NCBI GenBank assembly: GCA_029706075.1
Contig: JAINUG010000487.1
Coordinates: forward strand, 186,001-250,000
Source of the DNA: Aldrovandia affinis
Lineage: Eukaryota; Chordata; Actinopteri; Notacanthiformes; Halosauridae
Reading direction: 5' to 3'
Length of the DNA: 64,000 bases
In this document: positions 23,255 through 35,600 of the stretch, one piece after another
Position numbering within the stretch: the stretch's first letter is position 1
How the letters are laid out: each line of letters opens with the position of its first letter
Program-made: the position numbers and the translations under genes
Notes under the pieces: model-generated
What the model was told of the DNA's origin: nothing
The model's database searches: none
The model's input: the letters and a program-made list of their open reading frames with translations, nothing else

Positions 23255-24146
23255 TTCAACTACGTTATATCCAGACATATGGTGAAGAAAAAAAACGACA
23301 GCCCTTGAAAAGCCTGCATTTTTGGGGTACGGCCATAGTCTCTCGTAATCGCTCGCACAGGGACACAGGCACATCTAGACCGCCGCTGCGCACGGGAATT
23401 GTAACATACCTACAATATCTGCTAAGAGGAAGGATCAGGGTAGTAGGCTATACATATACATTTATGGGTGCATATACATTTATGGGTCGTGACAAAAAAT
23501 TTTAACTGCAGGATACAGACGTTGTCTATGGAAAATGCATTTAAAAAGTAGGCTAGTGCCCAGGTGTGAAAACAAATCACATTCGAGGCACTTTTTCTCA
23601 GTTCACCTTTTGCCTCTTCCTTCTTTATGGACGTGGCATGCATATAGCACTGTTTATAATCCCTTTTGCGCACTTTCGGAGGACTTTTGGCAGGATTTCC
23701 ATCATCGTCGCTACTGCTTGTTAACGACATGGAGGCAGACATCTTGGAAGCTAGTTCCAAAAAGCGGCCACCTTATTGGTCTAGCGGGATCACGTGACGG
23801 CCGCTTCACCACTCGTGAACAAACTCTGATTATGCCCAGGACGTACTAGTACCGAATTTAAACACTGATTATAAAATAACTGCAGGATTCCACGAGTAGA
23901 ACTTTTATTTTCTCATTCAACACCAATAGATCTTTTTTATGAAGTAAAAAGTATGTAGTCAGGTTTGATGGGAACGAGATTCACTTTCTAGACACATTTT
24001 CGGCGTTCACCTTTTGGCCTATCAAGGGAACTTGAACTTGAAGCCTTTTGTTTCCCTTGACAACCGGAAAGTTAACGATAGCCTATTTATCGCGAGAGCT
24101 CATCTGTCGACTCAAGGCGGCAAAATATTTTGCACCTTATTCGACG

Positions 24147-25877
24147 ATGGCGACAAAGAAAAGAAAAGTGGACGATGAAAACAGGGTTTTCAACCCTGCG
24201 TGGGAAATATAATTTGTTTTGCGGGGAACACAAAATACAAACGATGCTAGGTGGGTTTCAAGCCCAGCAATCCATGTTCAGCGTTGTTAAAAGCAGTGAC
24301 AACGTTACCGAGGCCTCCTTCAAAATCGCCTGGAATATCGCGAAAGCCAAGAAGCCAGCTACAGAGGGAGAATTTATCAAAAAGACATTTACAGACTGTG
24401 AGGAATCACTGTTTTCGGAATTTAAGAACAAGGACGACATCATCAGGCAAATCTCAAAGCTGCAGTTGTCTGATTCAACCGTGACCAGGAGAGTAGAATT
24501 AATTTCAGACGATCTCTTATTACAGTTGCTAAAAGACATTGAAAGTGCAGAGTACTTTAGCCTAGCATTGGATGAATCCACCGACTGCAACGACATCGCG
24601 CAGCTTATAGTCTGGGTGCGCTTTCTCAAAGGGGACAAATTTGCAGAGGAAATGCTGGCTTTTCTACCGCTAACAGGGCAAACACGGGGAGAGGACATTT
24701 ACTCTGCACTGATCATTTTTTTCACGGACCAGGCAAAAACATCAACCTGAAAAAGCTGGTTTCTCTGACTACTGATGGGGCTCCTTCCATGGTAGTTAAG
24801 GAGAAAGGATTAATTGCTTTGCTCAGAAAAGATCCTGAAACGCCGGACTTCTTCTCATATCACTGCATTTTGCATCAAGAGCAATTGTACAGCAAGCTGA
24901 GAGGTGCAGAGCTCAAAGTGACAATGGACTCTGTGACACGAACAGTCAATTTTATTCTTGCGCACGCACTGAAACACAGACAGTTCCGTTCGTTGGTGGA
25001 AGAGTTTGAAAGTACATACACTGACTTGGCAATGCATGCGGAGGTCAGGTGGCTTGGTCGCGGAAAGGTCCTCGATCGCTTTATGGAACTGCTACCAGCT
25101 GTGCGCACATTTTTGGAAGAGAAGGGCCGACGTGATTTACTGGCACCCCTGGAAGATGACACATTCATGCACAACGCAGCTTTTCTGACTGATGTAACGT
25201 GTCATTTGAATTCACTCAATCTTAAACTTCAAGGGAAACAAAAGGTTTTGCCGACGATGCTGAATGATGTGGCTGCATTTGAAACGAAACTGAGCCTGTT
25301 TGTGCAGCAGCTTAATGAAGGAAATTACACACACTTTCCTGTTCTACAATCCCAAGTGTCACAACCAGGTTCATTTTCACCCACCCCTTACTGCGCCTAC
25401 CTCACAGAGTTGAAAGAGGAGTTTTCCTCCCGATTCGCAGACGTTAAGTCCTTGAAACCCGTGTTGGCATTCACAGAGAATCCGTTTGCTTGTGACGTAC
25501 AGACTACTTCAGTCTCAGTTACACCTGCGCAATTTGGAGTCGAAAGGGCTGCGTTTGAGGAGCAACTCATAGAGCTGCAGCACAACAACATTCTCAAAGA
25601 AAGACACAAGGAGGAGAGCATTGACACATTCTGGATATCCTGTGTTCTGAAGGACACATACCCTGCATTAATCCAGTGTGCTCAGAAAATTCTGACCTGC
25701 TTTGGATCCACTTATGTGTGTGAAAGCTCCTTCTCTGCCATGGGAATAATACAATCAAAGCAACGTTCCCGTCTAACTGACAGACATTTGGCAGACTGTC
25801 TCAGAGCAGCTACAACTGAGCAACAACCAGATCTGAAAGTACTTGTAAAAAGAATGCAGACTCAGATTTCTCACTAG
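24147..25877 (+). pseudogene. ZBED-type hAT transposase, one frameshift, BED finger lost
   Basis: The start is placed at 24147 because MATKKRKVDDENRVFNP matches the usual N-terminus of these transposases. An early stop follows, and the BED zinc finger is largely missing, leaving a remnant joined to GGFQAQQSMF. From about 24250 the protein is collinear with the family: FSEFKNKDDI, ALDESTDCNDIAQL, then LVSLTTDGAPSMV, YHCILHQEQL, AEVRWLGRGKVLDRF, and the C-terminal dimerisation region with CESSFSAMGIIQSKQRS. A 1-nt slip in the T7 run near 24715-24721 shifts the frame. The rest, 24789-25877, is open for 362 codons. It would cut and paste the hAT at 21100-26143 but cannot be made intact. Confidence 0.9.
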
Positions 25878-26151
25878 GAATGCATTAAAAAAGACTAGCA
25901 AGACAAACTATTTACCACCCAAAAATGTTGTTGTTTTTTAAACTCAAATTGAGAATATTTGTTTCATATTCCATGATGCTTTGGAATGCATTAAAAATGA
26001 CTAGCAAGACTATGCAGCATATTAAACGGCAGTATTAAATACAGTGAATAAAATTGTTCAAATATCTTAATAATAAGTTGTGGCCCTTTGCATCTGTTGT
26101 GGTTTAAATGTGGCCCTCTTGGCCTCTGAAGTTGAGTACCCTGACCTATAG

Positions 26152-27480
26152 AATACCGGAGCATCTTCTGTTTTCCCTCCTTTTGTAATTCTCGCGCGAT
26201 TCAGAAGGCGCTCCCTCTCCTAGCCAGTGATTGGCTAATCAGTCCCCACAACCTTCAGCCTTTTTAACATTCGGAATGCATCGAAGCGATTTGTATATCT
26301 TAAAAAAAAATCTATTTATGTGAGGAATGGAAATGTTGTACTATGAAAATATATATTCTAATTGCATGGATGAAAATTATGATACTATACTTTGTCCTTA
26401 CAAAGAAAACGTGTTTATTTCAGTTTTCGTAACACAAGCCTAACTCATAGAATGAAGCAAATCTGACAATAATGCCAAACTATATAATACTCTTCTATAA
26501 TGGCCTACCAATAATATAAGTAAAGCTGAAAAACCATTGTGGTTGTGTCTGAGCCGGTCTGAGATTTAACGTGACGATTGCGCTTGACAAATCAATGGTC
26601 TACAGTATTGCTAGCTCCACCCTTAGGTCTTTGCTCAGCTCGGTAGTACCTTAACAGAGCAGTAGCTAAATTGAGCATGGGTACTTAGGTTTGGTACGGG
26701 TCACTTGGCGGTGGAAAAAGCAACACAATCTCTCAGAGCAGAGATTGGTCACTGTGCCGTGCCATACCGTACCGTCCGGTGGAAAAATGCTATATGTGAC
26801 TGCAACTGACCAAGGATGTACTTTACAGCTGAGGTAGGCAGATAGGCATGTTAGCTGGGTTCATCCCAACCACAGGAAACACTAGGACTCCATGCTCAAA
26901 TCTTTCAGCAAGAGGTACAAACTGACCAGCTCTTATTTTCTGGCATCAGTCTTCATGTAATATGAAGGATGGTTCTGACATCACACAACCTCCAGTTCAT
27001 CAATCCAGTTCTCCACCATGTAGGCTTGCTCAAGTCATGTATCGGTCATGTCACTGTTTGCCAGACAAGACACAAATGAAGGCATCAACAATGAAATACA
27101 GAGAGAGAGAGAGCTTTGCTGCAGGACCAAATTAAAACTTTTCAGCTTTTACACTGAAGACAAGCATCCATTAAAAAAATCACAATGATAATCCCACTTC
27201 ACTATACCCTCTTGGAAATACTTGTTGCATGTTGAAATCATAACCAGAGAAAAACATGATTGTTGAACTCACAACACACAGCTAGAGTAATTTAAAATAT
27301 TCTCACCAAGGCTTTAAACTTTAAACAGTTTTCCACCAGAGTTAACTGTGATAATGAACTGGGGAGAAAACATCAGATCTGAGACCAGAAGGGGGTAACA
27401 GATATATGGGTCAGAACCTCTTCTGACTGACCTGTTCAATCTCTGTTTTCCAAATGCTTTAGTAAAGAGATATGATTTTA
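26152..27480. other. 3' flank of nucks1, possible MITE at 26565-26815
   Basis: No gene seen. Around 26565-26815 the motifs GGTGGAAAAAGC, TACGGGTCACTTGG and CCGTACCGTCCGGTGGAAAA recall a common fish MITE in which tracts of GTGGAAAA and TACGG repeat. I could not find clean terminal repeats, so this is tentative. Confidence 0.3.
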
Positions 27481-28524
27481 GTTTTCTTTAAAATCAAGAT
27501 ACATTTTATTTTTTTCATAAAAAACAAACATTACAAAAAATCTGCATAGAGGAAAATTTAAAACAAATACTTCAAATGAAAGCCAAAACCTTTTTTTTGT
27601 GGGGGGGGATTTTTATTAAATCAAACCAGAAAAAAGAAAAAAAGAAAAGAAATGAAAAATAAGCCTGGCACAAAGGCTTGAACTGTGATGGATACTTGCC
27701 ATGTCTGGGACAGTATGAAAGGCCCCTCAGGGTGCTGTTTGATTCAATTTTCCATTTATCCTACAACCATTTACTGTGTATATATCCCTTGAGATTTAAA
27801 TAAATGTACTCAGAAATTCTGAAAAGGTCAGCAAGAGATTCCAAGTGTTTAGTGTTGTTGAATATACAAAGCACACAGAGTAGACAAGGCAATACTTGTC
27901 ATGTCCAACTAAACACTTTCTCTGTGGTTAATTTCCCCATAGAACACTCTCAGAGGGGCCTTTTAATGCACCTATGCGAGTGAAGTAGATTGGCCCTGAT
28001 CACAGAGTATCAGCAGCTGGCTCAGGCATGCAGGTGCCTGCAAAGCTTCTACTACTTTACCTGGAAATGTAAGCAGCTAATAGGACAAAGGTATTTACTT
28101 GAATAAAAAAGAATCAGGTCAGGTCATAAAATCATGTCAGATCTAGGTAAACTCATCCTTTTGTCATAACGCTATGTGCAAGTCAGTCTAGACAGTCAGC
28201 GACACAAACGTTAGTGTACCCCGTACTCAATCGCCACACATTGGAGGTTATGTATGGGGCATTCCTACAGCTCTTACTTCTCCCTTACATTACCAACATC
28301 ACAAAATACTGCATTGTATACATACATCAACATGCCTCTCCTATGCAGAAATTGAATAATTTCTCAAAAAACTGAAAAGTAGCTTGAACACGTGAGGATA
28401 AGGGTAAGTAACCTATTTATTTCCATGATCTGTAGAATTCATAAATGTCACATTTGCATTCTGATGGACCAATATGAAGTAGAATTTTAGCCCTTTGACA
28501 GGGCTATACTGAGCTAGTACCATT

Positions 28525-28592
<68 letters not shown>

Positions 28593-29438
28593 ACTTTGTC
28601 TGATAACATGTATTTTCATTAACAGGGAATAAGGGGCACTGACCGAGAATGTATATTGTTTTACAAAAGATAAAAAGAGTATCATGATAAGAAAAAGTTC
28701 TGCCACTCAATATCTATTAATATGGCCTTAAGGACTTATAGTGGAAGACTTGAGTCACTACTTCAGTTAGTATTGTTAACACTGAGCAAGCCTCACTGGT
28801 AGTTGAGTCAGTTTAACAGTGTGATTACAATCATCAAGATGGCCACTAGTGCTTTTCGGCATGTGGCTTTTTCCCTAATGAGTCTGCTAGGACCACGACT
28901 GCAAAAATTTACAAGCTTATGTCAATGATCAACCTTTCACTGGGAGATATAATCAAGTCAATTTTTCACACTAACTGCAGCGAAGACAGACATCAACTAG
29001 TGTTAATTTTAAGAATATTCAAACTGTAAAACCTCTAGGAACTCTTTCCAAGCCATACACTCATCTTTTCAAATTGAGTTACAGCTTTTAAATCACAGTG
29101 GATGGAAAATATTGATTGAGAATCAATCCCTGGCAAGCAGCTGCCCTAGTCAGACAGACGCAGACCCACAAACATGTTTGTGTTTCTACATCAGTAAAAT
29201 CAGCTCTGTTCTGTCCACCACTTGCTCGCTCTGCCATACACACTTCCATGCTCTGCCATACACACACGTCAAACAAAAGTTCTTAGAGAAATAGTATTTA
29301 AAGTCAAGAAATGTCCAAACCATTGAGCCAGGCCAACATGGAAATTGAAATAATTGAAATATTCTAATGCTAAAAAACTAAATAAAAGGGAGGAATAAAA
29401 AAAGACTATTAAAGGTAAGACAGGAAAGATTTGCGTGG
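27481..29438 (-). other. nucks1: Probable 3' UTR of nucks1
   Basis: The sequence directly downstream of the nucks1 stop codon on the minus strand has no open frame. It contains several minus-strand AATAAA hexamers (plus-strand TTTATT, for example near 28414, 27613 and 27505). The mammalian NUCKS1 3' UTR is several kilobases long, so a long UTR is expected. The end point is a guess; transcript data would fix it. Confidence 0.5.
28527..28589. repeat. (CA)n microsatellite
   Basis: About 31 uninterrupted CA units on the plus strand (GT on the minus strand), inside the probable nucks1 3' UTR. Confidence 0.98.
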
Positions 29439-29659
29439 CTAGTCTTCCCCAGAGGGAGCTTCCTCTTCCGATGCGTCGTCTTCTTCCTCGGGCACCTCCT
29501 CTGTCTTCTTGGGGGGAGGGGAATCTTTCATTTCCAGCTCATGCTCTTCCTCCTCCTCTGGGGGACTCTCAGGGTCTCCCTCCTCTTCTTTGGACTTCTC
29601 CAGGGCTTTGGTCACGCTGGGACGTCCCTTCCCCTTGCCTTTCATGGGGCTAGGAATAA
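29439..29659 (-). CDS. nucks1: nucks1 last coding exon
   Basis: 221 bp including the TAG stop at 29439-29441. The acceptor TATGCAG at 29660 gives the natural join [19 protein letters not shown]; the alternative CCTAG a few bases downstream would break the frame. The exon carries the GRP-type DNA-binding motif, Ser-Pro kinase sites (PESPPEE, DSPPPKK) and the acidic end EEEAPSGED. Confidence 0.95.
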
Positions 29660-32600
29660 CTGCATAGAGGGAGTGGATAGAGCACATTCCTTTTTCAGGA
29701 CAACTTGACTCACCCGAATGCCATAATGTGGTAAGGCCTAAATATACTTAACTTTAAATTTGCGTACGTGTACATAAAATGCCCACCACGCGTTATCCTG
29801 TGGCCGTTTGGTGCGGAGCTTGTGCACATCCTCAAGAATTGACGTTACGCATACACGAGCAACAATACCGGCATAAATTGTGGGGCAGTATAACATGTGT
29901 GATGTCCAGTCTACGACTGACTGAAGAGAAACAGGAAGAAAGTGAAGAAGAAGAGAGAAAACTGGTGGAAAATTTTGAAGTGAGGTTGACATAGCTGGTC
30001 CGCAATTACATGCATCAGTATGATGTGTCGTTGCCGCTGCATAGAGACAAATATGAATGCCAGAATAGCTGGCGAGAAATTGCCAACATTTTAAGCCTGG
30101 ACATGGAAACATGAAAAAATAAATAGAAGCAGATCCGAGATCGCTATGTCCGAGCACAGAGGAAAATGGTGGATAAACATTACTTTAATATTTAACACAC
30201 AATTGTCGTCAATTACTTGTGAACTAATGTTGTATTTGAGACTGAAACTTAAGGAAATGCAGCATTTGTCTTAATAATTGGGGAAAATATATATATTTAA
30301 GGCAATACTTAATATAGCTTTTCCTCTACGATTTAGTCCGCATTCCACATACAATGTTTATTAAAGTTAGTGTTAAGTAGTTTGGTAGTACGTCATAGTA
30401 GCATTAACTGACTGTTACACCTTTTTGGTTGTGAATTTAATATAAAGAATCTACGAAAATATTTGATTTTACAGCTCCAGTGATGATAGAACTGGCAATG
30501 ATGTATTGATAAAAATGGACTGGTAGGTACACTTGATAATGTTTATCAAAGCCAAAACTTGACATTACATCAGCTCTCATTAAGTTATTGACGTGCAATA
30601 AGACAGCTAGCTATCTATTTGCTCAGCTAAAACACTGACATTTATAACAAGCTAACTAGGTAGCATGTGTGGTCATTCTGATAAAGTTAGCAGCTAAACC
30701 ACATTTGTAATGTACGTTATCAAAACGTATCTGTGTCTGTTATCCAATCCACATGGTAAATAAACAGGAAAACCAGCAGTACATTACCTACGCAATTTCT
30801 CTGCTACCTAGTGGATATGGCTTTTAAACATCCAGACAGATGTAAAGTTTGCAGTGGAGTATGTGAACAATTCCGCTCGTGTTGGGTGAAATATACTTAA
30901 GTGAAGTATATTTAGGCCTGTATAGTGGATGTAGGGGAGGGGGGAGCTGCAAAGTGGCTTTTCCTGCTAAAGCGCTGGTTCAGTGCAGCAACATGACAGC
31001 ATTGCCCATGTCTTGGAACAGAATCCTGACTGTGCCTGTGCCGACTATGGCTGGATGCACCACAGGATGGTGCACCATTGCCCATAGTATTGCAAATTTA
31101 ACCAGAGCTTTCTATCACATTCCAGGAATACCCAATATTGAGAAACTGAAAATGTAAGTGGATAATTACTATTGCCAGGCTACACACCATTGTCAGGCCT
31201 GACCAATATGCAGGCATTTAGCATCTGGTTTGTAAAAGCATAATTCCCATACTGGTTGTTCTTGTTTATTTATTTAATCAGTTTTATTGAATAAATAAAA
31301 TAATTCTTACCCAAATCTTTTTCACAAAGCTCCCCCCCACCCATCTCCTTTTCACACTGCTTCCATGAACCCTCCTTACATAGAACTGTGATATCAACAA
31401 CAAGCAACCCAACAACAACAACTACCCACCCCCCACCACACACACATCACACACCAGACCTCAACTAGGACACCCTACCAAACCCAGTCATGCAAAGTTG
31501 AGGCCGGGAAGTCAGATATACACTCTTCCATGCACACTCACCCCCCGTCCACTCCCTTCAATTTCCATAGACATCTCCACTCGTACTCACCCATCCAAAC
31601 ACACCACAATAAAAAACATTACCATTACATTACACAACCAACTGGAGGGCCACAAAACAAAGGGACAACCAGAATTGACCATGTCCACCATGGTATTAAT
31701 GTATGAGTATTAATGACCGTTGTATAGCATAGGCAGCAAATGAAAGACATGTCAAAAAAAGTCAATAAATAATAAAAACCAAAAAGAAGTCAAAAAAGAA
31801 AATCCCCAGCAAAATATGAGGGAAAAATTCATAAATGGATGCATTATACTGTTATTCTTGAGGCCATAAAATCTAGATGGGATTGGCAAACGTATCTGAA
31901 ATCCTCCAATCTACCTTTAAGGTTATAATACATTTTATATAAGGGTTTATAACATGTCATTTCATTTACCCACTGAACCAAACAAGGAGGACTAGTTGAC
32001 TTCCAATATAATACAATTAATTTTCTAGCTGCTATCAATGTATCTTTTTCCATACCTGTTCCACCAAACCTGTTCGATAGTACCCAAGAGATAGATGGGT
32101 TAAAAAGGAATGAGAGTATGCAAATGTTAAGAGATTGTATCTATAATAGAGTTCCAAAATGTAGAAAGAAATTCACAAGACCAAAACATGTTAAAAAGTA
32201 CTTTTTAGATTTTTACAATTGCAATACAGAAATTATATTTCATCATTCATTTTCTTATGCTCAAAAAATGCATTCTCCTACATTACTAATACAGTTGTTC
32301 AATTGTTCAGAAAAACATATTTTGTACTTTTTTGGATCACAATTATTCACACCCCTAACTATTCTTTTAAATGTAATCCAACAAAAACAAATCTTCATAA
32401 ATATACAACTTATTTGAAATTAATTGTAAGGCTATGGAAATATACAGTGGCCTACATTACCTTCCTGTTTCCCTAGGGTATAAAAAGGAGGGAACACAGA
32501 TTTGAAATACTGTGGTCAGCCATAATCATGGTGAAAGGAAAATAAATCCCTGAAAGCATGAGACAAAAAGTTATTGACCTCTATAGACCACAAGATGGCT

Positions 32601-35600
32601 AAAAAAAAATCACCGCTTTCCACTGTCAATTATTAGGAAGTTTAAGGCCACTTAAACAGTGGCTAACCTGCCACATAGAGGGTGCAAGTCTATCTTGCCC
32701 ACACGTGTAGTGAGACGGAAGGTTTGAGAGGCAAAAAAAAGTCCAAGGGGCACAGTTCAAGATCTCCAAAACAAACATGCATGTTTGCAAGAGTTGCAAG
32801 AAGGAAGCTTCTTTTGAAGACAATTCACAGAAAAAGGCATCTTGAATTCACCAAAGTACACTGAACTACAATAGGAACTGTGTCTTGTGGTCAAATTAAA
32901 CAAAAATGTAGCTTTTTGGACATGCACATCAGCGTTATGTTTGGTGTCCACAAATAGGCCGTAAGGTGAACACCGAAAATGTGTCGAGAAAGCGAATCTC
33001 GTTCCCATCAAACCGGACTACATACTTTTTACTTCATAAAAAAGATCTATTGGTGTTGACCGAGAAAAAAAAAGTTCTACTCGTGGAATCCTGCAGTTAT
33101 TTTATAATCAGTGTTTAAATTCGGTACTAGTATGTCCTGGGCGTAATCAATAGCTTGTTGACGAGTGGTGAAGCGGCCGTCACGTGATCCCGCTAGACCA
33201 ATAAGGTGGCCGCTTTTTGGAACTAGCTTCCAAGATGTGTGCCTCCACGTCATTAACAAGCAGTAGCGAAGATGAAGGAAATCCTGCCAAAAGTCCTCCG
33301 AAAGTGTGTTTAGTGCTTTCAAAATGATATATCGCAAGTTCAGGACTAAATAAAAGGTATCCAGGACATTAATTTAACATTTTCTTGTTTCTGGTGAAAT
33401 TTCATTGAAATGTGTCAATGCGAAATGCAATATTTTTGACCCGGAATGTGAGATATCTTTGCCCAAATGCTCACTGCCTGCGCAATATGTAATTATGTGA
33501 TTAATTGATTATGTAATGTAACTTCAGATAAGATAGATTTGTTCTTGCACTTACCTCAGCACTGGTTATGCTCTTGGATGCTTGTTTAGTAGGGAGATGT
33601 ACTTATGATTTCCGGTGACTAGCAGTTCTCTTGCTTACCTACGTTAAATGCACTTATTGTAAATCGCTTTGGATAAAATAATCTGCTAAATGCCTGTAAT
33701 GTAATGTAATGAATGGGAACAAAAAACGAATATCATATGCTGATGGTTCTGCTTGCAACTTTATTCTTGCAGCATCTGTGAGGCCATTGACAGCTACAGT
33801 ACATATAGAACCGTAGGCAGAGGTCTATCTCGACCGAGATTTGACAATGTAATGGACATTCAATGATAACAATGCACAATTTGACTACATTACAGAGGGA
33901 ATAGAGAGAGGGCTACAGAGCTAAGAAGAAGCAACAAAGGTTAAAGTTTGATGACACAGAGATGCCGTTCTGAAGCAATACATGCACAAATCTGTACAAG
34001 TACTCTGATGAGATATTTTGTGATGTTAAATGAATCTAAATAAAAGTTTATTTGGGCTTCAGTTTGTACATAGCACATGGAGAACTATGTCACTGCGTGA
34101 CTGTAATGGAAGGTTTACAAACTCTCAGTGCTATTGAAGATCTGACATGTGATCATGAGGAATGTGACACCAGGGTGTTTTTACATGCACAACATGCTGC
34201 ACAGGAATATCAAACTGTAGTCATCAAGAGCCCTGATACTGATGTGGCAATGATTGCTGTAAGTCTGCAGACAGATTTACCATGTAGGTTGTATTTTTTT
34301 CACGGGAGTTGGCAACAGAACGAGGATCATTGACTTAGCTAAGGTGTCATCAGCTCTTGACACGAGAGTGTGTTCGGCATCGGATCCATACCTTTTCTGG
34401 TTGTGACTCTACAAGTGCCTTTTATGGCAAGGGCAAAAGAAAGACATTTTCTGTTGCTTGCGAAAAAGATGAATACCTGACTGCCTTTACAAATCTGGGT
34501 AGCAGCTTTAACCTGGACCAGTCTACCTTTGCAATACTTTGCAAATACGTGTGCCACCTGTATGACCAGTCAGCTGCTGAAAATGTGAATGAGGCACGAT
34601 ACAAGGCGTTCATCAGCCTTGCCAGAACTATCCATTCCCCCCACAAGTGACGCCCTGTACCAACACTGCAAAAGGGCAAACTACCAAGCAGCAATAATGA
34701 GATCATCTCTTAAAGCTAAGATGTGTGCCCCATCACCTGCTGGCAATGGATGGCACCTTGAGGATGGGGACTTAACAGTGACCTGGATGACTAGAAATCC
34801 TGCCCCTGAAAGTGTGTTGCAGGTAGTCCACTGCAGTTGCAGGCAAGGCAAATGCGAGACAGGAAGATGTTCCTGTATGTCTGCAAGACTGTCTTGTACA
34901 GATTTATGTCGGTGCCAAAATTGTGCAAATGTTTTCAAAGAAACTGAGGAAAGGGCTACATGTGATCATAGCTCTCCTGATAGTGATAGTGATGACTAAG
35001 AAACTTGCCGTGTTACCTGGGAAATGTGGGGTGGGGGTGGGGTGTTTCTGATCTATAGACTTGGACACTTTTTTGTCTTGCTTTGACACAGACTGCTCTA
35101 ACTGTTCATAAAGATTATGGTTTTGTTGAGGTGTACTTTTGACTTTTATTTAAATCAAATAAACTTTTATTTAGATTAATTTAACATCACAAAATATCTC
35201 ATCAGTGTACTTGTACAGATTTGTGCATGTATTGCTTCAGAACGGCATCTCTGTGTCATCAAACTTTCACCTTTGTTGCTTCTTCTTAGCTCTGTAGCCC
35301 TCTCTCTATTCCCTCTGTAATGTAGTCAAATTGTGCATTGTTATCGTTGAATGTCCATTACTTTGTCAAATCTCGGTCGAGGTAGACCTCTGCCTATGGT
35401 TCTATATGTACTGTAGCTGTCAATGGCCCCACAGATGCTGCAAGAATAAAGTTGCAAGCAGAACCATCAGCATATGATTTTCGTTTTTTATTCCCATTCA
35501 TTACATTACATTACAGGCATTTAGCAGATTATTTTATCCAAAGTGATTTACAATAAGTGCATTTAACGTAGGTAAGCAAGATAACTGCTAGTCACCGGAA

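Larger units (their letters stand above)
21199..24021. mobile_element. Palindromic Academ-like element, copy 1
   Basis: The element starts TAGGCCATAAGGTGAAC and ends with the near-complement GTTCACCTTTTGGCCTA, flanked by the 3-bp duplication TCA (21196-21198 and 24022-24024). The left arm (21199-21425 plus 22901-23043) and right arm (about 23500-24021) are inverted copies, the left arm being shortened and split by a hAT. Each arm includes a short coding start ([22 protein letters not shown]), best preserved on the minus strand at 23742-23560. It shares terminal sequence with the copy at 32955-36243 but lacks its nuclease-like gene fragment. The family name is inferred from that copy and from the 3-bp duplication. 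Confidence 0.85.
21100..26143 (+). mobile_element. ZBED-type hAT transposon, 5.0 kb with nested insertions
   Basis: The element begins CAGGCTTACTCAAC and ends GTTGAGTACCCTG, an imperfect terminal inverted repeat of the hAT type. It is flanked by an exact 8-bp duplication ACCTATAG (21092-21099 and 26144-26151). It carries a broken transposase gene at 24147-25877. A palindromic Academ-like element is inserted between its 5' end and the gene, and another hAT lies inside that. Without the insertions it would be about 2.2 kb. Confidence 0.93.

Noticed and set aside
23535-23849. Plus-strand 104-codon frame and similar 80-110 codon frames in Academ arms
   Set aside because: They are the antisense of the arm's short coding start and recur at 33077-33337 and 35873-36190 only because the arms are repeated.
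27093-27115. CRISPR-like short repeats or tandem genes in simple-sequence tracts
   Set aside because: These are plain microsatellites (GA, CA, ATCA, GTTCCT runs) with no spaced repeat structure, and the genome is eukaryotic.
28413-28710. Minus-strand frames with long VCVC repeats
   Set aside because: They are simply translations of the (GT)n microsatellite.
29653-29656. CCTAG as the last nucks1 splice acceptor
   Set aside because: Using it would put a stop in frame; the TATGCAG a few bases earlier gives the expected KATVIPSPM join.
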